A stretch of DNA of 29,833 bases from an uncultured Bacillaceae bacterium. Lineage in GTDB: Bacteria > Bacillota > Bacilli > Bacillales > Amphibacillaceae. Shown piece after piece: positions 16,713 to 24,803 of this stretch. The stretch is from NCBI GenBank assembly GCA_937925695.1, contig CALAMD010000046.1, forward strand, positions 1 through 29,833, written 5' to 3'. The position numbers and the translations under genes were made by a program. Position 1 is the stretch's first letter. The number at the start of each line of letters is the position of its first letter. The notes beneath the pieces are model-generated. The model ran no database searches and had not been told where the DNA came from. It was given only the letters and a program-made list of their open reading frames with translations.

Positions 16713-18488
16713 TTAACTTAATTTAAATGCTTTAATCTCGTCATTTAATTGTTCAGCAAGTTTTGCTAATTCGTTGGCGCTATTTGATACTTCATCCATT
16801 GCACTAGACGTTTCTTGAATGGTTGCTGCAGCTTGTTCAACCCCAGCAGCTGATTCTTCAGAAACAGAGGCAATATCTTGGATCAATGTATTCATATGAT
16901 CACTACGATTGGCAATGTTTTGTAAATTTTTCGAGATTGAAACAATTTTTTCGCTCATATCAGCTATGGAGTTATCAATGGAAACAAAATTATCACCAGT
17001 TCTGACAATTTGTTCTGTTCCCTCTTTTACTTCTTCATAACCACTATTTAATGAGTTAACCACTTGATTTGTTTCATTACGAATCGTCGTAACGATTCCA
17101 GTAATCTCTGTAACTGAAGTAGTAACTTGTTCTGATAGCTTTCTCACTTCGTCAGCTACGACAGCAAATCCCCGACCATGTTCACCGGCGCGGGCTGCTT
17201 CAATAGCAGCATTTAATGATAATAAGTTTGTTTGATCAGCAATATCTTTTATAACTTGTACTAAGTGAGATATTTCATGGGATTGCTTATCAAGACCTTG
17301 AACTTGACTAACTGCTTGGGAAACAATGTTATCAATTCGTTTCATTTGTTCAACAGATTTATTCATTAAGGCAGTTCCTTCAGCAGTTAATGTTCGTACT
17401 TGGTTTGAATTTTCCGCAATTAAGTTACCTTCTTGTTCTGATTGTCTCACTACTTTTACAAAATCACTCATATTTTCAGATAAGTCAGTAGCACTGATCG
17501 CTTGTGATTCTGTTCCTGATGACAACTCTTGCATTGTGGAGGAAATTTGGTCTGCCCCTTCATTCACTTCATGGGCTGATTGGGTCAATTCTTCACTTCT
17601 AGATGTAACAGATTGGGAAGCATCGGCGACCTTTAACACAATATTACGAATTCCTTCTTTCATCTGATTAATGGCATTGGCTAATTGGCCTATTTCATCT
17701 TTACCTTCATAATCTAGATTCTCAGTAACTAAATTACCGTTGGCAACGTCGGTAGTGATATTAACTACTTTCCGTAATTCAGTAGAAATGGTTCGGCTAA
17801 TTAACACCATCACTAAAATACCGAGAGAAATAGCAATGAGATTCGCAAAAATTAGCACCACAATACTGCCTCTCATACTCATGTTAGCGTTTTCAACAGC
17901 GGCAGACTGTTCCTCATGGGCAATGGCGATTAAACGGTCGACTAATTCAACTGTTGATTCTGTAACGGTATTTGCTTGATCACGTAAAGAAGTGAGTAAA
18001 TCAAGTTGACCGCTGTCAAAAACGAGCATTATTTTGTTTAAAAAGATATCGTCAATCGTACGATTGTTGGCAACAATTTGATTAAATAGGGCTTGTTGTT
18101 GTTCGGTAACTAATTCAGTCTCCAATTTATCTTGAATTTCAATAAATTGCTCACTGAGGGCCTCATATTCATCCAAGTACTTTTGATCTTGGTTAATAAT
18201 ATAATCAGCGATTTGAACATCTTTAGTTTGGATAAATAAAGCAAGCTGGGCAATTTCATTTGAGCGAATACTTTCTTCTTCAATTAATTGAATATCACTT
18301 TCTGCCCTTGATAACTGAAAGTAAACAATCGTTCCCGCAACCAGGAATAAGATAGCAGCTAAAGAAAAAGACACTAAATATTTTTTACCAATACTAATAT
18401 TTTGCCAATTAATGTATTTTTGAATGATGCCAAGAAAATTAAATTTCTTCTTCTTATTTGGCGCTTTTTTCTGTTTGTCTTTTTTCAC
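16713..18488 (-). CDS. Methyl-accepting chemotaxis protein (membrane chemoreceptor)
   Basis: This receptor signals to CheA/CheW to bias flagellar rotation. Numbering from the ATG at 18509, it has a Lys-rich cytoplasmic N-terminus (about 1-43), transmembrane helix 1 (about 44-66), an extracellular four-helix-bundle sensor (about 67-212), helix 2 (about 214-238), HAMP (about 239-292) and a long coiled-coil signalling domain whose tip IADQTNLLSLNAAIEAARAG (about 423-442) is the canonical hairpin. I prefer the GTG at 18488 (591 residues), because GGAGG lies 9 nt before it; the ATG of the longest frame falls just before the ribosome binding site, so its first codons would read through it. Ligand unknown; the location suggests oligosaccharide or sugar-acid sensing. 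Confidence 0.95.
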   Translation of the reverse strand: MKKDKQKKAPNKKKKFNFLGIIQKYINWQNISIGKKYLVSFSLAAILFLVAGTIVYFQLSRAESDIQLIEEESIRSNEIAQLALFIQTKDVQIADYIINQDQKYLDEYEALSEQFIEIQDKLETELVTEQQQALFNQIVANNRTIDDIFLNKIMLVFDSGQLDLLTSLRDQANTVTESTVELVDRLIAIAHEEQSAAVENANMSMRGSIVVLIFANLIAISLGILVMVLISRTISTELRKVVNITTDVANGNLVTENLDYEGKDEIGQLANAINQMKEGIRNIVLKVADASQSVTSRSEELTQSAHEVNEGADQISSTMQELSSGTESQAISATDLSENMSDFVKVVRQSEQEGNLIAENSNQVRTLTAEGTALMNKSVEQMKRIDNIVSQAVSQVQGLDKQSHEISHLVQVIKDIADQTNLLSLNAAIEAARAGEHGRGFAVVADEVRKLSEQVTTSVTEITGIVTTIRNETNQVVNSLNSGYEEVKEGTEQIVRTGDNFVSIDNSIADMSEKIVSISKNLQNIANRSDHMNTLIQDIASVSEESAAGVEQAAATIQETSSAMDEVSNSANELAKLAEQLNDEIKAFKLS

Positions 18489-18523
18489 GTGACGCTTCCT
18501 CCTTCTCATACACTTTGTTTGTT

Positions 18524-18550
18524 ATATCGACAAATTTAGCATAAATCTTA
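18524..18550 (-). promoter_or_regulatory. Sigma-D-like (flagellar) promoter of the chemoreceptor gene
   Basis: Reading leftward, TAAG (18547-18550) and GTCGATAT (18524-18531) are 15 bp apart; the sigma-D consensus is TAAA-N15-GCCGATAT, so each box has one change. It sits about 36 bp before the GTG start. The rest of the 320-bp gap 18489-18808 holds AT-rich sequence and the terminator at 18751-18788. Confidence 0.7.
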
Positions 18551-18750
18551 AGGCCTAGGACATGTTTTGTATGATTTGATAGAATGGTAAAAAAGATGTT
18601 GGATAAGAGCGATTATTGGAGAAATATGTATAGTACAAAATTTGCTAAAAATTCCAAAAAAGTTACACTATACCATTACAATACTAGTTTTATGTAAAAT
18701 AAGCAATATCTACTAGGAGAAAAGGCTAGTTAAAAAATATTAAATACAAT

Positions 18751-18788
18751 AAAAAAACCGACGTGACTATGTGAGGTCACATCGGTTT
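18751..18788 (-). terminator. Rho-independent terminator of the GH43 beta-xylosidase gene
   Basis: A 13-bp stem (18755-18767 with 18776-18788, one G-U pair on the transcript) with an 8-nt loop is followed on the minus strand by seven T. It begins about 20 nt after the stop codon. Confidence 0.9.
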
Positions 18789-18808
18789 TAATAGATAATT
18801 TATCTATC

Positions 18809-20425
18809 TTATTCTTCAGTTGGGCGGTATACAAAGTAGTCAAAGTCCGCGTGACGGTTTTGACCAGAAGTATCTTGACATTGCATACCAACAAACGCTC
18901 CAGTAAAGAATCCGCCACCTCTAATATAGTCATCAGAGAGCTTGTAAGATTCGAACTCAAGAGGAATCACTTGCCAGTTCTCGCCATCGAATGAATATGA
19001 ATACTGGTAAGTGTGAGTTTTCACTTCAACACGTAAATAGACATATTCTACATCTTCTGGAATGACAATTTCCTTGCCTTGTAACGGCTGTGCGAAAGTA
19101 AAGTTATCGCAAGTTGTAATATCAAGGATACGGCCTTTCTCTTCATGCCAAGTAATTTGTAATGCTGTCCAGTTTTCCGTATTGTAGTAATTTACTAGTC
19201 CTGCAGCTTGTTGGAATGTATCTGGATTAAAGGCAACTTTTGTTTCTGCTACAAAGTTAAAGTGCTGCCAACGTCTAGCTACAAATGCTTGGGTGAATTT
19301 GGATGTTAGTGATTCTCTTCCATATAGACGTAAATGACCAGGATTATCTGTTAATGATAAGATGTCTTCCCCGAGTGGAATTCTCAGCGTTTGGAAATGT
19401 AAGTTTAATTCATCTTTATCAAAATCGTCTTTTTCATCATAATCTGGTGCCCATTTAACTTCTTCAATATCTGGACCTTCAATTTCTAGTGAAGGTGTGT
19501 TTCCACCAACAACATATGGCCAGCCATCTTTCCACTCAAGTCTTTGAATGGCTGTTTCTCTACCAAGTGGACAGTAACCACGTGGATCTAATAGAGGATC
19601 ATGCTCTGTCTTAGGTAGTGGTCTGCCTGTTAAGTGGAAGAGGAACCATTCATTTGTATGTGTTTGAACGATGGACGCATGACCAGCTTTTTGTAATGGA
19701 TTTCGTGGCTCATGGAATGAAGTAATTAATGGGTTTTCTGGATGTACTTCATATGGTCCCCATAAATCCTTGGAACGTGCGATTGTTGCAGCGTGGTCAT
19801 ATTTTGTACCACCTTCAGCAGTTAAGAGATAGTAGTAGCCATCAATTTTATAAATATGTGGAGCTTCAGTTAACTTAATATCTGTTCCTTTAAAGATGAT
19901 TTCTTGTTTACCAACTAATTTTTGTTGTTCAGGATCATATTCTTGGAGAACAATACCATAGAAATTATGGTGGCCAACACGATGATCCCAATACATATTA
20001 GCTAAATACTTTCTACCATCATCATCATGGAATAAGGATGGATCAAAACCAGAACTATTTAAGTAAATTCTTTCAGACCATTCACCATCAATTGTATCGC
20101 AAGTGACGAGATAGTTATGACAATCTTTCCACTGACCATCAGTAACTTTTACATCAGTATAAATGAGCCAGAACTTCCCATCAGCATATGAAAGTTGTGG
20201 TGCCCAAATACCACCAGAGTTTGGGTTACCCAACATGTTTAACTGGCTTAAGCGATTAAGCGGTCTTGAGACGAGACGCCAGTTTTTCAAGTCTTTAGAA
20301 TGGTAAATGCCAACACCTGGATACCATTCAAAGGTAGAAACTGCAATATAATAGTCTTCGCCAACACGGCAAACACTTGGGTCAGGATTGAATCCTGTTA
20401 AAATAGGGTTACGTATAGTTGCCAT
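18809..20425 (-). CDS. xynB: Beta-xylosidase, GH43 (XynB type, subfamily 11-like)
   Basis: This 538-residue cytoplasmic enzyme removes xylose from the non-reducing end of xylo-oligosaccharides. The N-terminal GH43 propeller covers about 1-320 and a C-terminal beta-sandwich that shapes the active site covers about 330-535. Catalytic residues read D15 (GFNPDPS), D128 (SGFDPSLFHDDDG) and E187 (LTEAPHIY), the same numbers as in the well-studied Geobacillus and Selenomonas xylosidases; this supports starting at the second ATG, 6 nt after AAAGGTGG, not at 20431. Most of the sequence resembles Geobacillus XynB3 as I remember it. It has no signal peptide. It is divergent from an alpha/beta-hydrolase, with XylR- and cre-like sites between. 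Confidence 0.96.
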   Translation of the reverse strand: MATIRNPILTGFNPDPSVCRVGEDYYIAVSTFEWYPGVGIYHSKDLKNWRLVSRPLNRLSQLNMLGNPNSGGIWAPQLSYADGKFWLIYTDVKVTDGQWKDCHNYLVTCDTIDGEWSERIYLNSSGFDPSLFHDDDGRKYLANMYWDHRVGHHNFYGIVLQEYDPEQQKLVGKQEIIFKGTDIKLTEAPHIYKIDGYYYLLTAEGGTKYDHAATIARSKDLWGPYEVHPENPLITSFHEPRNPLQKAGHASIVQTHTNEWFLFHLTGRPLPKTEHDPLLDPRGYCPLGRETAIQRLEWKDGWPYVVGGNTPSLEIEGPDIEEVKWAPDYDEKDDFDKDELNLHFQTLRIPLGEDILSLTDNPGHLRLYGRESLTSKFTQAFVARRWQHFNFVAETKVAFNPDTFQQAAGLVNYYNTENWTALQITWHEEKGRILDITTCDNFTFAQPLQGKEIVIPEDVEYVYLRVEVKTHTYQYSYSFDGENWQVIPLEFESYKLSDDYIRGGGFFTGAFVGMQCQDTSGQNRHADFDYFVYRPTEE

Positions 20426-20456
20426 ATTCATCCACCTTTACTATTAATGATATGAT

Positions 20457-20470
20457 GTTACGCGCTTTCA
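20457..20470 (-). promoter_or_regulatory. Partial cre-like site before the beta-xylosidase gene
   Basis: On the minus strand TGAAAGCG matches one half of the cre pattern well; the other half (CGTAAC) is poor. It lies between the XylR-like operator and the gene start, the place where B. subtilis xyl genes carry cre. Weak by itself. Confidence 0.3.
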
Positions 20471-20502
20471 CAAGAAAGCAAATAACTAAGGGTAAATTAA
20501 TT

Positions 20503-20525
20503 ATTCGTTTGTTTAACTAACGAAT
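20503..20525. promoter_or_regulatory. XylR-like operator between beta-xylosidase and hydrolase genes
   Basis: ATTCGTT-t-GTTTAAC-t-AACGAAT is a 23-bp near-perfect palindrome centred on 514 of this kilobase, with one mismatched pair. The left half resembles the TTAGTTTGTTT half of Bacillus XylR operators. Its place between two divergent xylan-related genes fits xylose induction. No xylR gene is in the window. Confidence 0.55.
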
Positions 20526-20542
20526 TAAGTTATTAAAAAAAA

Positions 20543-20571
20543 TAGTCATTTACCCTTTACCTATTTATAAT
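20543..20571 (+). promoter_or_regulatory. Candidate sigma-A promoter for the alpha/beta-hydrolase gene
   Basis: TAGTCA (20543-20548) and a perfect TATAAT (20566-20571) are 17 bp apart, about 118 bp before the GTG start and 18 bp past the XylR-like operator. Confidence 0.55.
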
Positions 20572-20688
20572 AGTACATGATAAAGGAAAAATAGTAAAAT
20601 AGATTACTGTTTATAAAAGAAAACACCGCCTTTTTAGATATCGCAAGCAAGGGCATGGTGGAGGAGAAAGTTAAAGGAGTTGAAAAGG

Positions 20689-21591
20689 GTGCCAAAAGAA
20701 AAGCGACGACATTTATATGAGTTATTAGGTGATTTACCGTCAAGATCAGAAACGATTTTAAGTAAGCGCATACAGTTAGTGCAGACTGAACACTATATTC
20801 TCGAAGAATTAACAATAACTTTTGATGGGGTAAACTGGACCTCAGCATATTTTGTGAAACCAGTAGATCAGCGTGGCCCATTTAAAACAGTACTATTTAA
20901 CCATTCCCATGGGGGAAATTATGACCTCGGTAAAGATGAATTAATACATGGAAACGTATATTTACAATCACCCCCTTACGCTGAAGAATTAACGAAAATG
21001 GGTTATGCAGCCTTTTGTTTTGATGCCTGGGGATTTGGAAGTCGTAATGACCGAACTGAAGGCGAACTATTCAAGGAAATGATTTGGAAAGGCGAAGTAT
21101 TATGGGGAAAAATGGTTTATGATAGTCTCCGCGCAGTTGATTATTTAATATCAAGACCTGATGTAGATTCCGATCATATTGGAACGTTAGGTATGTCAAT
21201 GGGTGCTGTTATGGCTTGGTGGCTGTCGGCTCTAGAACCGAGGATTAAAGTATGTATTGATATATGTGGGATGGTCGAATTTAATGCATTAATCGAGAGC
21301 GGAAATCTTGACTACCATGGCATATATTTTTATGTACCAAATTTATTAAAACACTTTACAACTGCTGAAATAAATAGTCTTATTGCCCCAAGACCCCATT
21401 TGTCCTTAGTGGGCAATCATGATGATTTAACACCTAGAAAAGGATTGAACCTTGTCGAAAAGGAATTAACAAAAGTATATCAAGAACTCAATCATGAAAA
21501 TGCTTGGAAGATGGTCCGTTCAGATTTAGGCCATGAAGAAACAAAAGAAATGAGAAGAGAAGTCAAAGCATTTTTAAAACAGTGGTTATAG
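20689..21591 (+). CDS. Alpha/beta-hydrolase, probable intracellular carbohydrate esterase
   Basis: The 300-residue protein has the alpha/beta-hydrolase fold of the dienelactone-hydrolase/acetyl-xylan-esterase-like group. Numbering from the GTG: oxyanion-side LFNHSHGG (about 66-73), nucleophile elbow GMSMG with S170, acid D245 or D246 in NHDDLTP, and H282 in LGHEE. It lacks the GGSQGG of CE7 esterases and the GCSRxG of glucuronoyl esterases, so it fits neither. I start at the GTG 9 nt after AAAGGAG; the TTG at 20680 of the longest frame abuts the ribosome binding site. Divergence from beta-xylosidase and closeness to GH67 suggest removal of acetyl or other ester groups from xylo-oligosaccharides, but no substrate can be proven. 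No signal peptide. Confidence 0.75.
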   Translation: MPKEKRRHLYELLGDLPSRSETILSKRIQLVQTEHYILEELTITFDGVNWTSAYFVKPVDQRGPFKTVLFNHSHGGNYDLGKDELIHGNVYLQSPPYAEELTKMGYAAFCFDAWGFGSRNDRTEGELFKEMIWKGEVLWGKMVYDSLRAVDYLISRPDVDSDHIGTLGMSMGAVMAWWLSALEPRIKVCIDICGMVEFNALIESGNLDYHGIYFYVPNLLKHFTTAEINSLIAPRPHLSLVGNHDDLTPRKGLNLVEKELTKVYQELNHENAWKMVRSDLGHEETKEMRREVKAFLKQWL

Positions 21592-21602
21592 ACTAAGATT
21601 TA

Positions 21603-21618
21603 TTGTAAACGCTTAATA
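21603..21618 (+). promoter_or_regulatory. cre site upstream of the gntR/GH67 operon
   Basis: TTGTAAACGCTTAATA matches the 16-bp cre pattern WTGNAANCGNWNNCWW with a single difference, the best such match in the window. It ends 4 bp before the -35 hexamer of the operon promoter, just after the hydrolase stop. Confidence 0.6.
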
Positions 21619-21622
21619 TTAT

Positions 21623-21651
21623 TTGAATAACTATGAAAATATCTCTATAAT
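21623..21651 (+). promoter_or_regulatory. Sigma-A promoter of the gntR/GH67 operon
   Basis: TTGAAT (21623-21628) and perfect TATAAT (21646-21651) are exactly 17 bp apart, 42 bp before the regulator start. Confidence 0.75.
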
Positions 21652-21693
21652 CAAAATTAACTACCATACTAGTGGGCATGTTAGAGAAATGAG

Positions 21694-22386
21694 GTGAAAA
21701 AAATATATTTACAACATCGAACTCAAGAAGCAAAAGGTTCAGCAAGAGATTTCGTCTATGACACGCTGAAAGAACAAATCATTAGTTTAGAATTAAAGCC
21801 AAATGTCAAAATATCTGAACAAGATATTGCCGATGAATTAAATGTAAGTAGAACACCAGTGAGGGAAGCTTTTTTAAAATTATCCCAAGAAAATTTACTT
21901 ACCGTTTATCCCCAAAAGGGAACGATCGTTTCTAAAATTGACTTAGAACTTGTCGAAGAAGGTAGGTTTGTGCGTGAGAAAATAGAAAGCGCTATCGTCA
22001 AGGAGGCTTGTGAAACATTTGGTGAAGAACAATTGTTTCAATTAGAGTCGAATTTGACGATGCAAACATTATGTTTGGAAAAAGGGTCCTACCACCGACT
22101 TTTTACATTAGATGATGAGTTCCATCAATTGTTATTTGCCGGTTGTAATAAGTTACGGACTTGGCGAATGATCAGAAATATGAATAGTCATTTTGATCGT
22201 TTAAGAATGCTCAGATTAGCCTCTAATCCGGACTGGAATGTAGTTGTTTCACAACATAAGGAAATATATAAATTTATTGCTCAAAAAGAAGCAAAGCAAG
22301 CAGAAAATCTAATCATTGAACATTTAAATTTAGTAAACTATGAAAAAGAAGATTTACGTATTCATTATCCAAATTATTTTAAATAA
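21694..22386 (+). CDS. GntR-family transcriptional regulator (FadR/FCD type)
   Basis: The 230-residue protein has an N-terminal winged helix (about 17-80, with ISEQDIADELNVSRTPVREA and PQKGTIV) and a C-terminal all-helical FCD ligand domain whose expected metal ligands are visible: D140/D141 and H144 in LDDEFH, H188 in SQHKE and H210 in IEHL. FCD regulators commonly bind sugar acids such as glucuronate, gluconate or galactonate. The gene precedes GH67 by 36 bp in the same operon, so a (4-O-methyl)glucuronate or aldonate signal is likely. The start is unusual: the GTG at 21694 lies inside GAGGTG, the best ribosome binding site, and that site is 6 nt before an in-frame ATA (21703). A true start at ATA is possible. 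Confidence 0.9.
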   Translation: MKKIYLQHRTQEAKGSARDFVYDTLKEQIISLELKPNVKISEQDIADELNVSRTPVREAFLKLSQENLLTVYPQKGTIVSKIDLELVEEGRFVREKIESAIVKEACETFGEEQLFQLESNLTMQTLCLEKGSYHRLFTLDDEFHQLLFAGCNKLRTWRMIRNMNSHFDRLRMLRLASNPDWNVVVSQHKEIYKFIAQKEAKQAENLIIEHLNLVNYEKEDLRIHYPNYFK

Positions 22387-22422
22387 ATATAGTGGAATCT
22401 TGATGGAGGGGAAAAAGCAAAG

Positions 22423-24516
22423 ATGAGTCATCAGCCATTTAGTTATCAACCTTTAGCTAATCATCAAAGATATCGGGCCTGGTTGCAATATCGTCCCATT
22501 GAAAATCAGGATATATTAGATTCATATAAAGGTTATGCTTCATCTATCTATGTAGCAACAAAATCCTCGATAACCAAGTCTGCTACCGATGAATTAACAA
22601 ATGCCTTACATACGATGATCGGTGTTTCACCTAAGGTAGTTGAAAACATCACCGATCAATCAACGATCATTTTAGGCCAATATAAAGATCTACCTATTGA
22701 GGAATTTGGACTCAATATAGAGACATTTGCCGACTTAAATCAGGATAGTTATGTGTTAAAAACCGTGGAATATCAAGATGAAAAAAAGATTATTATAGTT
22801 GGTAAAACAGATCGTGGCGTACTTTATGGTAGCTTTCATTTATTAAGATTACTGCAAAGTAACGCAGCTATTGATGGATTAAATATAACGGAAGTTCCTC
22901 GGAATCAATTACGCATGATTAACCAGTGGGATAATATCGATGGATCGATTGAACGAGGATATGCTGGAAAATCGATATTTTATCAGAATAATGATATTAC
23001 CGACAATATGGACCGCATTAGAGATTATGCGAGATTGCTAGCTTCAGTAGGGATTAATGCGATCTCAATTAATAATGTGAATGTTTGGGAAGTCGAAACA
23101 TATTTAATTACCGAGAAATTTTTACCGAAAGTTGCTCAGATTGCTGATATTTTCCGCGATTACGGAATTAAACTATTTTTATGCATTAACTATGCCAGCC
23201 CGATTGAGTTAGGTAAGCTAGATACGGCTGATCCACTGGATGAAAATGTTCGTGAGTGGTGGAAAGACAAAGTAGCCGAAATCTATGATTATATACCTGA
23301 CTTCGGTGGTTTTGTCGTAAAAGCTGACTCAGAGCATCGTCCAGGTCCATTTTCTTATGATCGTGACCATGCTGATGGTGCGAATGTGTTGGCAGAAGCC
23401 TTAAAGCCATATGATGGTTTAGTTATTTGGCGTTGTTTTGTTTACAATTGTCTACAAGACTGGCGAGATCGTAGTACGGACCGTGCCCGGGCAGCCTATG
23501 ACAATTTCAAACCATTAGATGGTCAGTTTTTAGATAATGTCATTTTACAAATAAAAAATGGTCCAATGGACTTCCAAGTTAGAGAACCTGTTTCACCATT
23601 ATTTGGTGCGATGCCAAAAACGAATCAAATGTTGGAGTTACAAGTGACCCAGGAATATACTGGTCAACAAATTGATGTTTGCTATCTCGTGCCCCAATGG
23701 AAGGAAATACTAGATTTTGATACTTATGCAAATGGTCCAGGGACACCCGTAAAATCTATTGTTGATGGTTCCCAATTTCAATATAAACATAGCGGTATCG
23801 TCGCTGTATCTAATATTGGTGATGATGAAAATTGGACCGGTCATACGCTTGCCCAAGCGAATTTATATGGATATGGTCGGCTAACGTGGAATCCTGATTT
23901 AGCAACGGAAGAGATTACGAGAGAGTGGATTCAAGCGACCTTTGGCCATGATCAAGAAGTCATGGAACATGTGACGTTTATTTTACACAATTCTTGGCGC
24001 ACGTATGAAAATTACACAGCCCCACTTGGAGTAGGTTGGATGGTCAATCCAAATCATCATTACGGACCAAATGTTGATGGATATGAGTATGATGTTTGGG
24101 GAACGTACCATTACGCAGATCGAGATGGCATCGGGGTTGACCGCACTGTCGAAACAGGGACAGGCTATAGTGCCCAATATTTTTCACCGAATAAAGAGAT
24201 GTATAATTCCTTAGAGAAGTGTCCTGATGAGTTATTATTATTTTTCCATCATGTTCCTTACACACATCGATTAAAGTCAGGGGAGACAGTCATTCAACAT
24301 ATTTATAACACCCATTTTGAAGGTGTCGAAGAAGTAAAAGAATTTATTAAACATTGGGAAGCCTTAGAAGGTAAAGTAGATGACTGGATTTACCGAAACG
24401 TTCGTGAACGCTTTGATCGTCAATTAGCAAACGCAATCGAATGGCGTGATCGAATCAATACGTACTTTTATCGAAAATCAGGCATTAAGGATGCAAAAGG
24501 CAGAACAATATATTAA
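22423..24516 (+). CDS. aguA: Alpha-glucuronidase, glycoside hydrolase family 67
   Basis: The 697-residue enzyme removes (4-O-methyl)-alpha-D-glucuronic acid from the non-reducing terminal xylose of aldouronic acids derived from glucuronoxylan. Domain order is an N-terminal alpha/beta domain (about 1-160), a TIM barrel (about 165-480) and a helical C-terminal dimerisation domain. Catalytic acid E304 is in VKADSEHRPGP, and the base pair D383 (NGPMDFQVREP) and E411 (TQEYTGQQ) are present, each 19 residues beyond Geobacillus T-6 numbering as I recall it; the extra residues come from a longer N-terminus. Sequence identity to that enzyme appears high. There is no signal peptide, as usual for GH67. 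GAGGGG lies 11 nt before the ATG. It is co-transcribed with the GntR gene. Confidence 0.97.
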   Translation: MSHQPFSYQPLANHQRYRAWLQYRPIENQDILDSYKGYASSIYVATKSSITKSATDELTNALHTMIGVSPKVVENITDQSTIILGQYKDLPIEEFGLNIETFADLNQDSYVLKTVEYQDEKKIIIVGKTDRGVLYGSFHLLRLLQSNAAIDGLNITEVPRNQLRMINQWDNIDGSIERGYAGKSIFYQNNDITDNMDRIRDYARLLASVGINAISINNVNVWEVETYLITEKFLPKVAQIADIFRDYGIKLFLCINYASPIELGKLDTADPLDENVREWWKDKVAEIYDYIPDFGGFVVKADSEHRPGPFSYDRDHADGANVLAEALKPYDGLVIWRCFVYNCLQDWRDRSTDRARAAYDNFKPLDGQFLDNVILQIKNGPMDFQVREPVSPLFGAMPKTNQMLELQVTQEYTGQQIDVCYLVPQWKEILDFDTYANGPGTPVKSIVDGSQFQYKHSGIVAVSNIGDDENWTGHTLAQANLYGYGRLTWNPDLATEEITREWIQATFGHDQEVMEHVTFILHNSWRTYENYTAPLGVGWMVNPNHHYGPNVDGYEYDVWGTYHYADRDGIGVDRTVETGTGYSAQYFSPNKEMYNSLEKCPDELLLFFHHVPYTHRLKSGETVIQHIYNTHFEGVEEVKEFIKHWEALEGKVDDWIYRNVRERFDRQLANAIEWRDRINTYFYRKSGIKDAKGRTIY

Positions 24517-24522
24517 TGGAAC

Positions 24523-24552
24523 AAGGGAGCTGTTTGATAACGGCTCCTTTTT
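24523..24552 (+). terminator. Rho-independent terminator after the GH67 gene
   Basis: A 12-bp stem (24523-24534 with 24539-24550, two G-U pairs) and a TGAT loop are followed by a T run. It starts 6 nt after the stop codon. Confidence 0.87.
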
Positions 24553-24583
24553 AAATTAGTGTAGGAAAGCTTGAAAGCAAAGG

Positions 24584-24612
24584 CGTGTTTCTTGAGCGAA
24601 AAGTGATATAAT
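24584..24612 (+). promoter_or_regulatory. Extended -10 promoter with a long leader before the aldolase/dehydratase operon
   Basis: TATAAT (24607-24612) is preceded by TG at 24604-24605, giving an extended -10; the -35 (CGTGTT, 24584-24589) is poor. The leader to 24803 is about 185 nt. It holds a hairpin CTGATT/AATCAG (24672-24687), the arms TACACA/TGTGTA (24637-24642, 24661-24666) and long-range ATGTAATG/CATTACAT (24611-24618, 24711-24718). No known riboswitch signature was seen. Confidence 0.6.
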
Positions 24613-24803
24613 GTAATGGACGTCCCAGTAGCATCATACACATTTGTTGATTACATAGTCTGTGTACTTAGCTGATTTAAAAATCAGTTATCAATTATGA
24701 AGATAAATTTCATTACATTCCAGAGAAAAAATCACTGTGTCGTCAAAAAAGCAGTAAAAAAATTGATCGTAAGTATGTTTAGTAGTTTGAAAGGAGCGTA
24801 TAC

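Noticed and set aside
17326..17667. 113-codon open frame on the plus strand inside the chemoreceptor gene
   Set aside because: It is antisense to a clearly coding region, has no ribosome binding site, and its residues mirror the receptor's repetitive codons.
18489..18509. Seven-residue N-terminal extension (MRRRKRH) of the chemoreceptor
   Set aside because: These codons include the ribosome binding site of the GTG start, so they are most likely untranslated.
20561..20881. 106-codon minus-strand frame over the start of the alpha/beta-hydrolase
   Set aside because: It is antisense to the hydrolase, lacks a ribosome binding site and would run into the hydrolase promoter.
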